Source: Bradyrhizobium sp. CB2312 (lineage in GTDB: Bacteria > Pseudomonadota > Alphaproteobacteria > Rhizobiales > Xanthobacteraceae). Taken from it: a DNA stretch of 64,000 bases. Numbering within the stretch: position 1 is the stretch's first letter; each line of letters begins with the position of its first letter. The stretch is from positions 5,911,501 through 5,975,500 of the forward strand of contig NZ_CP121668.1 in NCBI RefSeq assembly GCF_029714425.1, read 5' to 3'. This document shows, one piece after another, positions 54,812 through 63,258 of the stretch. The notes under the pieces were generated by a model. The model made no database searches. It was given only the letters and a program-made list of their open reading frames with translations, and was not told the origin of the DNA. The position numbers were made by a program, and so were the translations under genes.

Positions 54812-56287
54812 ATGCCGGCTGCCTTCCCGTCGTCCGTCCCCGCTATCCCGACCGCTCCCTTGACCGCCTCCCTGCGCGATGCGCTGCGCGCGATCGTGGG
54901 CGACAAGGGCCTGATCGAGGACGAGCATGGCAAGCAGCCGTTCGTGACGGACTGGCGCGGATCGCTGGTCGGCGGTGCCGGCGCCGTCGTGCGTCCCGGC
55001 AGCACCGAGGAAGTCTCGCAAGTGGTGCGGCTGTGCCATGAGCACGGTGTCGCCGTCGTGCCGCAAGGCGGCAATACCGGCCTGATGGGCGGAGCCACAC
55101 CCTGGCCCGCGCACACCGGCATCGTGCTGTCGCTCGGCCGTATGAACCGTGTGCTGGAGGTCGATCCCGTCGGTTACGCGATGACGGTCGAGGCCGGCTG
55201 CGTCTTGCAGACGCTTCAGGAGACCGCAAGCCAGCACGACAGGTTCCTGCCGCTCAGCCTCGGAGCCCAGGGCTCGTGCATGATCGGCGGCAACCTCTCG
55301 ACCAATGCCGGCGGCGTGCAGGTTCTGCGCTATGGCAATGCCCGCAACCTCGTCCTCGGCCTCGAGGTCGTCCTCGCCAACGGCGATGTCTGGGATGGAC
55401 TACGCGCGCTCAAGAAGGACAACACGGGCTACGACTTGAAGCACCTTTTCATGGGCGCCGAAGGCACGCTCGGCATCATCACCAAGGCCGTTCTCAAGCT
55501 GTGGCCGGCGCCGAAGGACGTCTGCACGGCATGGCTGGCGATCCGCGATCCGCGCGCGGCACTGGAAATCCTGTCCGACGCGCATGCGGCGTCCGAGGAC
55601 AATGTCGGCTCCTGCGAGCTGATGAGCCGTGCCGCGATCGACATGGTGCTGCGTCATATTCCCGGCACCCAGGATCCGCTGAAGGCGGAGACCCAATGGT
55701 ACCTCCTGCTCGAATGGTCGTCGGCGCGCCCGCGCCAGGACGGGGCCGACGGCATGTCCGAGAGGATGGAGCAATTCCTCGCCGATCAGCTCGAGGCCGG
55801 CCGCGTGCTCGACGCGGCGATCGCGCAGACGGTCAGTCAGTCGCGCAACATGTGGCGCATCCGCGAGAGCGTCGCCGAGGGCTCGCGGGCCGAGGGTCCG
55901 GGCCTCAGCTACGACGTCTCGGTGGCGATCTCCAAGATTCCTGATTTCATCGACAGGGGGCTCAAAGCCGTACTCGACATTCTCCCGAGCATCCGCCCCT
56001 ACCCGCTCGGGCACATCGGCGACGGCAATCTGCATTTCTCGTTCATGGGGCCGAAGGGCATGGATCAGCAGACGCTGAACCAGTACACCGCCGCCATCAC
56101 GCGCGCCGTGAACGACCTCATCACCTCCATGGGCGGATCGATCTCGGCCGAGCACGGCATCGGCATCGACAAGCTCGACGAGCTCAGCCACTACCGGTCG
56201 AAGACCGAGCTCGACATCATGCGGACCATCAAGCGTGCGCTCGATCCGCAGAACATCATGAATCCCGGCAAGGTGCTCCGGCTGTGA
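54812..56287 (+). CDS. FAD-linked oxidase, GlcD / D-2-hydroxyglutarate dehydrogenase-like
   Basis: A 491-residue flavoprotein of the vanillyl-alcohol oxidase fold. The FAD-binding half has PQGGNTGLMGGA and IGGNLSTNAGGVQVLRYG; the substrate half ends with GHIGDGNLHFSF and AEHGIGIDK, which carries the metal-binding and catalytic histidines. The class oxidises D-2-hydroxy acids such as D-lactate, glycolate or D-2-hydroxyglutarate. GAGGAAAC stands before ATG 54812. No GlcE or GlcF partner is adjacent, so the D-2-hydroxyglutarate type, which works alone, is favoured. Confidence 0.88.
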   Translation: MPAAFPSSVPAIPTAPLTASLRDALRAIVGDKGLIEDEHGKQPFVTDWRGSLVGGAGAVVRPGSTEEVSQVVRLCHEHGVAVVPQGGNTGLMGGATPWPAHTGIVLSLGRMNRVLEVDPVGYAMTVEAGCVLQTLQETASQHDRFLPLSLGAQGSCMIGGNLSTNAGGVQVLRYGNARNLVLGLEVVLANGDVWDGLRALKKDNTGYDLKHLFMGAEGTLGIITKAVLKLWPAPKDVCTAWLAIRDPRAALEILSDAHAASEDNVGSCELMSRAAIDMVLRHIPGTQDPLKAETQWYLLLEWSSARPRQDGADGMSERMEQFLADQLEAGRVLDAAIAQTVSQSRNMWRIRESVAEGSRAEGPGLSYDVSVAISKIPDFIDRGLKAVLDILPSIRPYPLGHIGDGNLHFSFMGPKGMDQQTLNQYTAAITRAVNDLITSMGGSISAEHGIGIDKLDELSHYRSKTELDIMRTIKRALDPQNIMNPGKVLRL

Positions 56288-56312
56288 TGACGCCGGGCAC
56301 CCCGCGATTGTC

Positions 56313-56849
56313 TCAGCCGCGCGGGTTGACGATCGTATAGCCCCGCAAGGAGCGCGCGTGCATGCGCGTGGTGTGGCCGCCGGAATTGGCGTCATAGGCC
56401 ATCCACATATCGCCTCCGAGGTGCTGCTCCAGGACAAACACATGCCCCCGCCTGGCCGCGACCATTCCCGGCGCCGGCGCTGTGCGCGGGAAGCGCAGCC
56501 AGTTCGAAGCGAGATTCAATTCCGGCACGACACGACCGAACACGCGCAGGGACGCGCCGCAGCCGCAAAACGATGAGGGGCAGCCGGCGGGTCGGCCGCC
56601 GACGATGCGCTCGCCGGACGCGACGATCGTGGTGGCGGTGTTGCCTGCATCGGTCAATGTCATTTGGGTTGAGCGATAGGCTTGCAACGAATGCCTCGGA
56701 GACCGCTCGCGCCGCGTCTGCGCATACGAGAAGTCGCAGGGCATGGTGACGTTGCATTCAGGCGCCAGGAGAGCGCGATAAGGCCGCGCTTCCGAGGCCG
56801 CGGAGGTGACGATAACGATGATGCACGCGGAAAGAACTTGCTTGATCAT
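56313..56849 (-). CDS. Secreted conserved protein, possible CHAP/NlpC-like fold
   Basis: A 178-residue exported protein (signal peptide about 1-21). A middle part with CPSSFCGCGASLRVFGR, followed by PGMVAARRGHVFVLEQ and WMAYDANSGGHTTR, has the order Cys, His, Asp/Asn seen in cysteine peptidases of the CHAP/NlpC type. This similarity is by eye only. If right, it may trim peptidoglycan or another polymer in the periplasm. It converges with the FAD oxidase gene, with 25 bases between their ends. Confidence 0.5.
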   Translation of the reverse strand: MIKQVLSACIIVIVTSAASEARPYRALLAPECNVTMPCDFSYAQTRRERSPRHSLQAYRSTQMTLTDAGNTATTIVASGERIVGGRPAGCPSSFCGCGASLRVFGRVVPELNLASNWLRFPRTAPAPGMVAARRGHVFVLEQHLGGDMWMAYDANSGGHTTRMHARSLRGYTIVNPRG

Positions 56850-57119
56850 TGCAGGACTCTGAGTTGGAGGGTCCTGCCCCGCTCGGCAGAGATCAATAAA
56901 GGTTTGGCCGAAATGGGCCTAAAGGGCGGCGGAAAAACCGCTTCAACTTAGGCACTTGACTTAGATTATGTTCAAAGTGTCCGGTTCGCAGCGCGATTTG
57001 AACATGCATGGATCGAGCTCGAGCTGCGACGAGGCGGAGGAGCTCCGCGCCGAAGCCGCCAGCGCAAGGACCAACCGCAGCGTGGACGCTGCGGCGTGTC
57101 CGGGCGAGGATGCCCGCCG

Positions 57120-58817
57120 CTACTGCATCATCGTGGCCGCGATCTTCTCAGCCGACATCAACACTGGAAAATTGGTGTTGGCGCACGGCACCACCGGGAA
57201 GATCGAGGCGTCGACGACGCGCAGGCCCTGGATGCCTTTGACCCGGCCTTGGCTGTCGACCACCGCCATCGGATCATCGGCACGGCCCATCCGGCATGAG
57301 CATGAGGCGTGCCAGACACCGATGGTCGCCTTGCGCACGAAGGCTTCCAGCGCCTCGTCGTCGTTGATCACCTGGTCGAAGGTGAAGCCTTCGACGACGA
57401 AATTGTCGATCATGTAGTGGCGCAACGCCGCGGGCCCGTCCATTAAGGTCGCGGCGATCTTGGTCAGGATCCTGTTCTTGGTATTGACCACGCCGATCTT
57501 GCGGACCTTGTCGGTATAGGCAGCCGGGAACGGCTTGTCCGTCACCTTCTTGACGATGTCGCTCATCTGAATGGCCGCCATCTTGCGGAAGCCGCTCATC
57601 AAGCGATCGAGATCGCGGCGGTCGGACAGCAGATTGAACTCGACGATCGGTTCGGCCGCGGGATCGCGCGAGGCGAGCTTGACCTGTCCGGTCTCGGAAT
57701 AGGTCTTGTTCACGAAAGTCAGTAGCGACCCGATCTGCTCGCCGACGGCGTGCCAGGCCGATTTGCTCAGCAGAACGACAAACATGTCGCCCTTCGGCAC
57801 GCCTTCGAGCCCGGACGAATAACGCAGGCCGAGCTGCATGTGGCGCCTGGTGTGCTCGTTCATGCGCGCGCCGCGGCGGACGAAGGACGACAGCGAGATC
57901 GAAGGATGATCCATCAGACGCTGGCCAACGCCGGCAAGGCCCATCAGGACGGGAATGCCCATATCCTTGAGGTGGCCGACCGGGCCAATGCCGGCGCGCA
58001 GCAGATGCGCCGGCGAATGGATGGCGCCGCTGGAGAGGATGATCTCGCGGCCCCGGAATTCCTGCTCGCGGCCGTCGACCAGCGCCTTCACGCCGACGCA
58101 TTGCGTGCCTTCGAACAGCAGCCCTCGGACTTGCGTGTTGGTGGAGATGGTGAGGTTGGCGCGCTGGCGCGTGCCGCGGTCGAGATAGCCCATCGCGGCC
58201 GAGACGCGCTGCTCGGCCTGGTTGGAATGCGTCACCGGGAAATAGCCGTCGACGAACTCGCCGTTCTGGTCGGCGACGAATTGATGGCCGGCCTGGTGGA
58301 AGGCGTCGGCGAAGGCCTGCGAATGTCTTGTCCAGTGCTCGCGCGGAATGCGGCGCACGGGAATTCGGCCATCCTTGCCGTGATACGGGCCGTCGAAATC
58401 GAGGTCACGTTCGACTTTCTTGAAGAACGGCAGCACGTCCTTCCACGTCCACCCCTCGGCGCCGCGCGCGTCCCATTCGTCGTAATCGGTCGGCGCGCCG
58501 CGATTGGCCATCTGGCCGTTGATCGACGAGCCGCCGCCGAGCACGCGCGCCTGCTCGTATTTGCGCAAGGGCGGACGGGCTTCGTTGGGATTGTTGTGGC
58601 TGACGACCTGGGTCGTCACCTTGAGCTCGGTCCAGTGGAAGCGCGGGTCGAAATAGGCCGTGCCCGGATAGCTGTCCCTGATCTCGGCCGGCTCGTTGCC
58701 GGGCGGCGTGTCCTGTCCGGCTTCGCACAGCAGGACCTTGTTGGCGCTCCTGGCGGAGAGCCGGTGGGCCAGCACGGAGCCCGCCGAGCCGCCGCCCACG
58801 ATGATGTAGTCGTACAC
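57120..58817 (-). CDS. GMC-family oxidoreductase (choline dehydrogenase-like)
   Basis: A 565-residue FAD enzyme of the glucose-methanol-choline family, likely an alcohol dehydrogenase. The N-terminal dinucleotide motif is YIIVGGGSAGSVLAHRLS; ARVLGGGSSINGQM is the second GMC signature. The active-site His is in GVWHASCSCRMG, and the C-terminal CANTNFPVLMSAEKIA closes the flavin site. It starts with GTG at 58817 with GAGGAAG upstream. The frame continues to 59264 but that part is read from a repeat and the neighbouring gene. It lies after the carboxyltransferase in the IclR-linked gene run. Confidence 0.86.
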   Translation of the reverse strand: MYDYIIVGGGSAGSVLAHRLSARSANKVLLCEAGQDTPPGNEPAEIRDSYPGTAYFDPRFHWTELKVTTQVVSHNNPNEARPPLRKYEQARVLGGGSSINGQMANRGAPTDYDEWDARGAEGWTWKDVLPFFKKVERDLDFDGPYHGKDGRIPVRRIPREHWTRHSQAFADAFHQAGHQFVADQNGEFVDGYFPVTHSNQAEQRVSAAMGYLDRGTRQRANLTISTNTQVRGLLFEGTQCVGVKALVDGREQEFRGREIILSSGAIHSPAHLLRAGIGPVGHLKDMGIPVLMGLAGVGQRLMDHPSISLSSFVRRGARMNEHTRRHMQLGLRYSSGLEGVPKGDMFVVLLSKSAWHAVGEQIGSLLTFVNKTYSETGQVKLASRDPAAEPIVEFNLLSDRRDLDRLMSGFRKMAAIQMSDIVKKVTDKPFPAAYTDKVRKIGVVNTKNRILTKIAATLMDGPAALRHYMIDNFVVEGFTFDQVINDDEALEAFVRKATIGVWHASCSCRMGRADDPMAVVDSQGRVKGIQGLRVVDASIFPVVPCANTNFPVLMSAEKIAATMMQ

Positions 58818-58875
58818 GATTGGCGCTTCCTCTTGTTCTTGTTGGCGGAGCTTAGCGTGTTTTTTGAGATTCTGG

Positions 58876-58897
58876 ATTGCTTCGCTGCGCTCGCAAT
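58876..58897. repeat. Short palindromic repeat fragment
   Basis: ATTGC-N12-GCAAT with TTCGCTGCGCTC in the loop. In one wrong frame it encodes the familiar repeat-derived string HCERSEAIQ. It lies between the GMC and carboxyltransferase genes. Confidence 0.55.
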
Positions 58898-58906
58898 GAT
58901 TGGCGT

Positions 58907-60466
58907 CTACGGCCTGATCGTCATGTTCTCCGGTGGTCCAGGTTTCCGCAGCGGCTCGGCCAGCCGCGCGAATTCGCATAGCAGCGACCGCGTCTTGCGG
59001 GGATCGATGATCTCCTCGACCCAGAATTTTTCGGCCGAGCGGAACGGCGAGCGCAGCTTGTTCAGCCGATCCTCGATCTCCCGGAGCTTGGCCGCCTTGT
59101 CCTCGGCCGCGTCGAGGTCCGCGCGGTAGGCGGCCTCGATGCCACCTTCGAGCGGCAGCGAGCCCCAATAGGCCGACGGCCAGGCGTAACGGATCGAGAA
59201 GCGGTCGGCGGGCTGATGCACCACACCGGCGACACCGAAGGCGTTGCGCAGGATCACGGTGCACCAGGGCACGGTGGTCTGGTTGACCGCGGCCATGGCG
59301 CGGACGCCGTGACGGATGGTCGCGGCCTTCTCGGCGTCGAGGCCGATCATGAAGCCGGGGCAGTCCATGAGATAGACGATCGGCAGATGGAAGGTTTCCG
59401 CGAAGTCGACCCAGCGCACCACCTTCTGGCAGGCATCCGCCGTCCAGGAGCCGCCGTAATGGAAACTGTCGCTGGCGAGCACCATCACCGCCCTGCCCTC
59501 TAGCCGGGCGAGACCGACAATGATCGGTTTGCCAAAGTTCCTGGCGACCTCGAAGAACGAGCCCTTGTCGACGACCGACTCGATGATCGGCCGCATCTTG
59601 TAGACCTGCTTGCGGTTGCGCGGCACAGCGTTCATCAGCGCTTCGTCGCCGCGCTCGGGATTGTCGGTACAGGGCAAGGTCGGCGGCAGCTCGTAGACCG
59701 ACGACGGCAGATAAGACAGGAAGCGTCGCGCGCAGGCAAACGCCTCCTCCTCGGTATCGACGGCATGATCGACCGCGCCGGCGCGGGTCTGGATGTCGGC
59801 GCCGCCGAGCTCCTCCTTCGAGAGATCCTGTCCCAGCGCCTTCACCACCGGCGGGCCCGCGACGAACATCGCGGACTTCCGCGTCATGATGGAATAGTGG
59901 CTGGCGGCAAGGCGCGCGGCGCCTAAGCCCGCAACCGAGCCGAGACCGAGTGCGACCACGGGCACACGCGACAGGTTCTCCGTCGTGAAGCGATACCAGC
60001 GCGTGCCGCCGATACCACCAGGCAAATTCGGTGCGCCCTTGGTTTCGATGGTCTTGACCGAGCCGCCACCGCCGGAGCCTTCGATGATGCGGACGATGGG
60101 CAGACGGAAGTCGTGCGCCATCTCCTCCGCCATCAGCGGCTTTGCCGAGATCGACGCATCGGCCGAACCGCCGCGTACCGTGAAATCGTCGCCGACGACC
60201 ACCACGGTGCGGCCGTCGACCCGCGCGCGGCCGAACACGCAGTTCGCAGGCGTCAGTTTCTTGAGATCGCCGCTGGAATCGTACTCGCCGATGCCGGAGA
60301 CGGCACCGATCTCGTGGAAGCTGCCTTTGTCGATCAGTCTGTCGATACGTTCCCGAACAGTCAGCCGGCCCTGGTCATGCTGTCGCTTGACCTTGTCAAC
60401 GCCGCCCATCTCCCGCGCGAAGGCTTCGCGCCGGGCGAGCTCGTCGAGTTCCGGCTTCCAGTTCAT
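58907..60466 (-). CDS. Acyl-CoA carboxylase carboxyltransferase subunit
   Basis: A 519-residue biotin-dependent carboxyltransferase. Each half has a crotonase-like fold. The N-terminal VDKVKRQHDQGRLTVRERID is typical of propionyl/methylcrotonyl-CoA carboxylase beta subunits; GSGGGGSVKTIET and DSFHYGGSWTADACQK mark the two oxyanion sites. It transfers CO2 from biotin to an acyl-CoA. A lone biotin-carrier gene lies about 1 kb away on the other strand, but no biotin carboxylase is in the window. Its start overlaps the end of the IclR gene by 71 bases, so they are co-transcribed. The substrate acyl-CoA is unknown. Confidence 0.86.
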   Translation of the reverse strand: MNWKPELDELARREAFAREMGGVDKVKRQHDQGRLTVRERIDRLIDKGSFHEIGAVSGIGEYDSSGDLKKLTPANCVFGRARVDGRTVVVVGDDFTVRGGSADASISAKPLMAEEMAHDFRLPIVRIIEGSGGGGSVKTIETKGAPNLPGGIGGTRWYRFTTENLSRVPVVALGLGSVAGLGAARLAASHYSIMTRKSAMFVAGPPVVKALGQDLSKEELGGADIQTRAGAVDHAVDTEEEAFACARRFLSYLPSSVYELPPTLPCTDNPERGDEALMNAVPRNRKQVYKMRPIIESVVDKGSFFEVARNFGKPIIVGLARLEGRAVMVLASDSFHYGGSWTADACQKVVRWVDFAETFHLPIVYLMDCPGFMIGLDAEKAATIRHGVRAMAAVNQTTVPWCTVILRNAFGVAGVVHQPADRFSIRYAWPSAYWGSLPLEGGIEAAYRADLDAAEDKAAKLREIEDRLNKLRSPFRSAEKFWVEEIIDPRKTRSLLCEFARLAEPLRKPGPPENMTIRP

Positions 60467-61370
60467 TCACTCCCTCCGAATGGATCGGCTTGTTATTGTT
60501 GTGCACGGCCATGGCGACCGGTTTACGCGAGATACGGTTGTTGAAGGCGTCGCCTTCCGCGCCCTCCATCAGGCTGCCGAGCGAGCGGCCGAGCGCGAGC
60601 ATCAGCGGCGCGACCTCGGCATGCAGACGCTCTTCGTCGTACATCGCCGACAGAAGCCCGATCGTGATGACGACGAAGGTCTGGTATTGCGGCGACCAGA
60701 TCGGCACCGCGAGGCCATTGATGTGCGGGCTCCACAGGCCGCAGGCCACGACATAGCCGCGCTCGCGCAGCGACTGACGGTTGGCCTCGATGCGGGGCTT
60801 GAGGATCTTCACAGCCTCGGGCGCTTCGCGCTCCATCTCCGCGATGAAGGCATCGCCGACTTCCGGCGCCAGTGCCGCCGTGTAGGCCGCGCCCGCGGCG
60901 GTCGACGCCATCGAGATGCGGCTGCCGGTGCCCTCGTGCAGCCCGAGCGCCGCGGCCGAGCGCGCGAACTGGAGATAGACGAGATGGAAGCGATCGGGAA
61001 CGACGAAGCCGACCGTGCCCGGAAGCTGCTCGGCGACTTCCTGGAGCCGCTGGCGGATCATGCTGCGCAGCTGCGCGCCCTTCATCATCGAGGCGCTCAT
61101 CGCCACCGCGCTCGGGCCGATGCGATATTTCTGATCGCGCGGCAGATAGACCAGCTGCCCCATGCGGGTCAGCGTGTGCGTGAGCCGCGAGACCGTCGAT
61201 CGCGGCAGGCCGCAGCGATTTGAAATCTCGAGATTGCCGAGCCTCGCCTCGTGGCCCTCGAAGCATCGCAACACGTCGAACGCGCGCGACACCACCTGGA
61301 TGACATCGCCCTCGCCGGCGTCGCCAGCGAGCGCACCTTGCCTACTCAACCGCTCCGATCGTCGTCCCAT
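60396..61370 (-). CDS. IclR-family transcriptional regulator
   Basis: A 324-residue regulator. The N-terminal winged helix-turn-helix (LEISNRCGLPRSTVSRLTHTL) is followed by the IclR effector domain (about 95-270), with GSRISMASTAAGAAYTAALAP and VVACGLWSPHINGLAVPIW. The C-terminal 35 residues extend beyond the usual family length because the frame overlaps the carboxyltransferase start. Overlapping palindromes at 61386-61409, just before its start, suggest autoregulation and control of the divergent biotin-carrier gene. The TRAP transporter downstream may belong to the same regulon. Confidence 0.88.
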   Translation of the reverse strand: MGRRSERLSRQGALAGDAGEGDVIQVVSRAFDVLRCFEGHEARLGNLEISNRCGLPRSTVSRLTHTLTRMGQLVYLPRDQKYRIGPSAVAMSASMMKGAQLRSMIRQRLQEVAEQLPGTVGFVVPDRFHLVYLQFARSAAALGLHEGTGSRISMASTAAGAAYTAALAPEVGDAFIAEMEREAPEAVKILKPRIEANRQSLRERGYVVACGLWSPHINGLAVPIWSPQYQTFVVITIGLLSAMYDEERLHAEVAPLMLALGRSLGSLMEGAEGDAFNNRISRKPVAMAVHNNNKPIHSEGVNELEAGTRRARPARSLRAGDGRR

Positions 61371-61385
61371 GTTCCCTACCGTTTG

Positions 61386-61409
61386 TTCCGCTCTGCGGAA
61401 TTAAATTCC
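61386..61409. promoter_or_regulatory. Overlapping palindromes before IclR and the biotin carrier
   Basis: TTCCGC-TCT-GCGGAA (61386-61400) and GGAATT-A-AATTCC (61397-61409) share a half-site. Three half-sites in a row are known for IclR-type regulators such as PcaU, so this is a good candidate binding site between the divergent genes. Confidence 0.6.
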
Positions 61410-61464
61410 ACTTGCAGACGACGCTACCTCAGGCATTTTGCGACGACAACAAAAAGGCGATGGC

Positions 61465-61686
61465 ATGCCAGAAATTAAGATCCTCACGGAGGTGGCGGGG
61501 CGAATCTGCGCAACTCCCGTGCAAGTTGGAGGAACCGTTGCGGATGGTGATGACGTTGTAGTCGTCGAAGCGATGAAGATGGAAATTCCGGTGCCTTCGC
61601 CCGCGAGCGGCACGATCACATCGCTCCTCGTCAAGCTGGATGACGTCGTTGCCGAAGGACAGGCGATCGCGATTATCGCGAACTGA
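61465..61686 (+). CDS. Stand-alone biotin carrier protein
   Basis: A 73-residue biotinyl domain alone. The biotin attachment motif is EAMKMEIPV, with the paired hairpins typical of this fold (GGTVADGDDVVVVEAMKME and KLDDVVAEGQAIAIIAN). It should be biotinylated on Lys and work with the carboxyltransferase across the intergenic region and with a biotin carboxylase encoded elsewhere. It is much shorter than AccB (about 160) and lacks the N-terminal linker. ATG 61465 is used, since an earlier ATG (61438) adds only a basic leader. Confidence 0.88.
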   Translation: MPEIKILTEVAGRICATPVQVGGTVADGDDVVVVEAMKMEIPVPSPASGTITSLLVKLDDVVAEGQAIAIIAN

Positions 61687-61778
61687 GTGCATTCTCCGTC
61701 GTTTCCGCGACAATCTGTCAGTCGCATTCCAGCATGCTCGGGACGGCGTTGCCATCGCCTGATCGCGATGACATGATC

Positions 61779-61806
61779 TGTTTCAAAACAAACTCTGTTT
61801 CAAACA
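61779..61806. promoter_or_regulatory. Two TGTTT...AAACA palindromes before the TRAP operon
   Basis: TGTTTCAAAACA (61779-61790) and TGTTTCAAACA (61796-61806), spaced by 17 bases from start to start, about 50-75 bases before the TAXI gene. This is a tandem operator in a good position. Confidence 0.6.
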
Positions 61807-61854
61807 AAGAACGAAAACTCTTCGCGGCAAACGCGAGGATCATTGGAGGGAAAC

Positions 61855-63021
61855 ATGCTTCGTGGGCTGGTCATGCTCGCGCCTGCCTTGGTTGCGGGCA
61901 TTTCATTTGTGTCTACACGCTATGCATTCGCCGAAGACATCAAGCTGCCGGCGACATTGACCTTCACCGCCTATGACACCGGCACCGCCGGCTTCAACAT
62001 CGCGGTCGGCGTCGGCAAGATGATGAAGGACAAATACGGCACCGACGTCCGCGTGCTGCCCGCAGGCAACGATGTTGCGCGGCTTGCACCGCTACGCGCC
62101 AAGCGCGCAGCATCATCGGCGATGGGATCTGGCACCTATTTCGCGCAGGAAGGCGTGTTCGAGTTCGGCGCAAAGGAATGGGGCCCGCAGCCGCTCCAGA
62201 TCATGCTCTCGACGGTCGATTGCAATTGCGGTTCGCTTGGCGTCGCAGCCGACACCGGCGTGAAAGAATTGAAAGACCTGAAAGGCAAGCGCGTCGGCTT
62301 CGTGGTCGGCTCGCCCGCGCTGAACCAGAATTCCCTCGCGGTGCTCGCCTTCGCCGGCCTGACGCAGAAGGACGTCAAGGCCGTCGAGTTCGCCAGTTAC
62401 GGCGCGATGTGGAAAGGCCTGATCAACAACGACGTCGACGCCGCCTTCGGCACCACCATCACCGGCCCCGCCAAGGAAGCCGAGACCTCGCCGCGCGGCC
62501 TGATCTGGCCGCCGCTGCCCGCCAAGGACCGGGAGGGCTGGGCGCGGATGCAGAAGGTCGGCTCGTTCTTCTTCCCGCAAGTCGCGACCTGCGGCGCCGG
62601 CATCTCGCCCGACAAGCCGGTCGAGCTCGGCAACTACCCCTACCCGATCTTCGTCGCCTACGCCTCGCAACCGGCTGACCAGGTCTATGCGATGACGAAA
62701 GCGATGATCGCGAATTACGATGCCTACAAGGACTCCGCGCCCGGCGCCGGCGGTCTCGCCGCCGACCGCCAGACCAAGAACTGGGTGGTGCCGGTGCATC
62801 CCGGCGCGGTGAAGGCGCTGAAGGAAGCCGGCCAATGGTCGGATGCGCAGGAGGCGCACAACAACAAGCTGTTCAAGCGGCAGGAAGTGCTCGCTGCCGC
62901 CTGGACGGAGTACGGCAAGTCCAATCCGCCGTCGGACGACAAGGCTTTCCTCGACGGCTGGATGAAGGCGCGCGCGGCGGCGTTGGCGAAAGCCGACATG
63001 CCGAACGGGTTCGAGGATTAG
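61855..63021 (+). CDS. TAXI-family TRAP transporter solute-binding protein
   Basis: A 388-residue periplasmic solute receptor. The signal peptide (about 1-26) ends near RYAFA. Mature sequence shows the TAXI pattern: TFTAYDTGTAGFNIAVGVGK near the start and a later GKRVGFVVGSPALNQNSLA. It captures a carboxylic-acid-like solute and passes it to the fused membrane protein encoded downstream. It is 60 residues longer than usual TAXI proteins. TTGGAGGGAAAC just before ATG 61855 decides the start. Tandem palindromes lie upstream. Confidence 0.85.
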   Translation: MLRGLVMLAPALVAGISFVSTRYAFAEDIKLPATLTFTAYDTGTAGFNIAVGVGKMMKDKYGTDVRVLPAGNDVARLAPLRAKRAASSAMGSGTYFAQEGVFEFGAKEWGPQPLQIMLSTVDCNCGSLGVAADTGVKELKDLKGKRVGFVVGSPALNQNSLAVLAFAGLTQKDVKAVEFASYGAMWKGLINNDVDAAFGTTITGPAKEAETSPRGLIWPPLPAKDREGWARMQKVGSFFFPQVATCGAGISPDKPVELGNYPYPIFVAYASQPADQVYAMTKAMIANYDAYKDSAPGAGGLAADRQTKNWVVPVHPGAVKALKEAGQWSDAQEAHNNKLFKRQEVLAAAWTEYGKSNPPSDDKAFLDGWMKARAAALAKADMPNGFED

Positions 63022-63061
63022 CGCGAGATGGGCTCGTTCGATGCTACGCGCGAAGTGCGCT

Positions 63062-63178
63062 CCCTCCCCCGCTTGCGGGGGAGGGTTGGGGAGAGGGCGT
63101 CTCCACGGCGGGATTCCCCCAGAGCAGAGAGCCCTCACCCGGCGCTGCGCGCCGACCTCTCCCGCAAGCGGGAGAGGT
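63062..63178. repeat. Inverted repeat between TAXI and TRAP permease genes
   Basis: CCCTCCCCCGC-TT-GCGGGGGAGGG (63062-63085) and ACCTCTCCCGC-AA-GCGGGAGAGGT (63155-63178) are tandem stem-loops. It resembles the 34110-34241 element. Within an operon it may cut expression between the receptor and the permease (high receptor, low permease). Confidence 0.75.
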
Positions 63179-63258
63179 TGAGGAGCCCGCGGCCCAACCG
63201 CTTCAACCAACTGCCATTCGCTTAGTCGGTATTTAGCAGCCCACGCGCGGGGTCGATC

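Noticed and set aside
56968-57417. 149-codon open frame on the plus strand
   Set aside because: More than half is antisense to the GMC gene end; the rest is Ser/Ala-rich without a ribosome site.
58818-59264. N-terminal extension of the GMC oxidoreductase
   Set aside because: The added 149 codons are read from the end of the carboxyltransferase gene and a repeat that gives the string HCERSEAIQ. The GTG at 58817 has a ribosome site and fits the family start.
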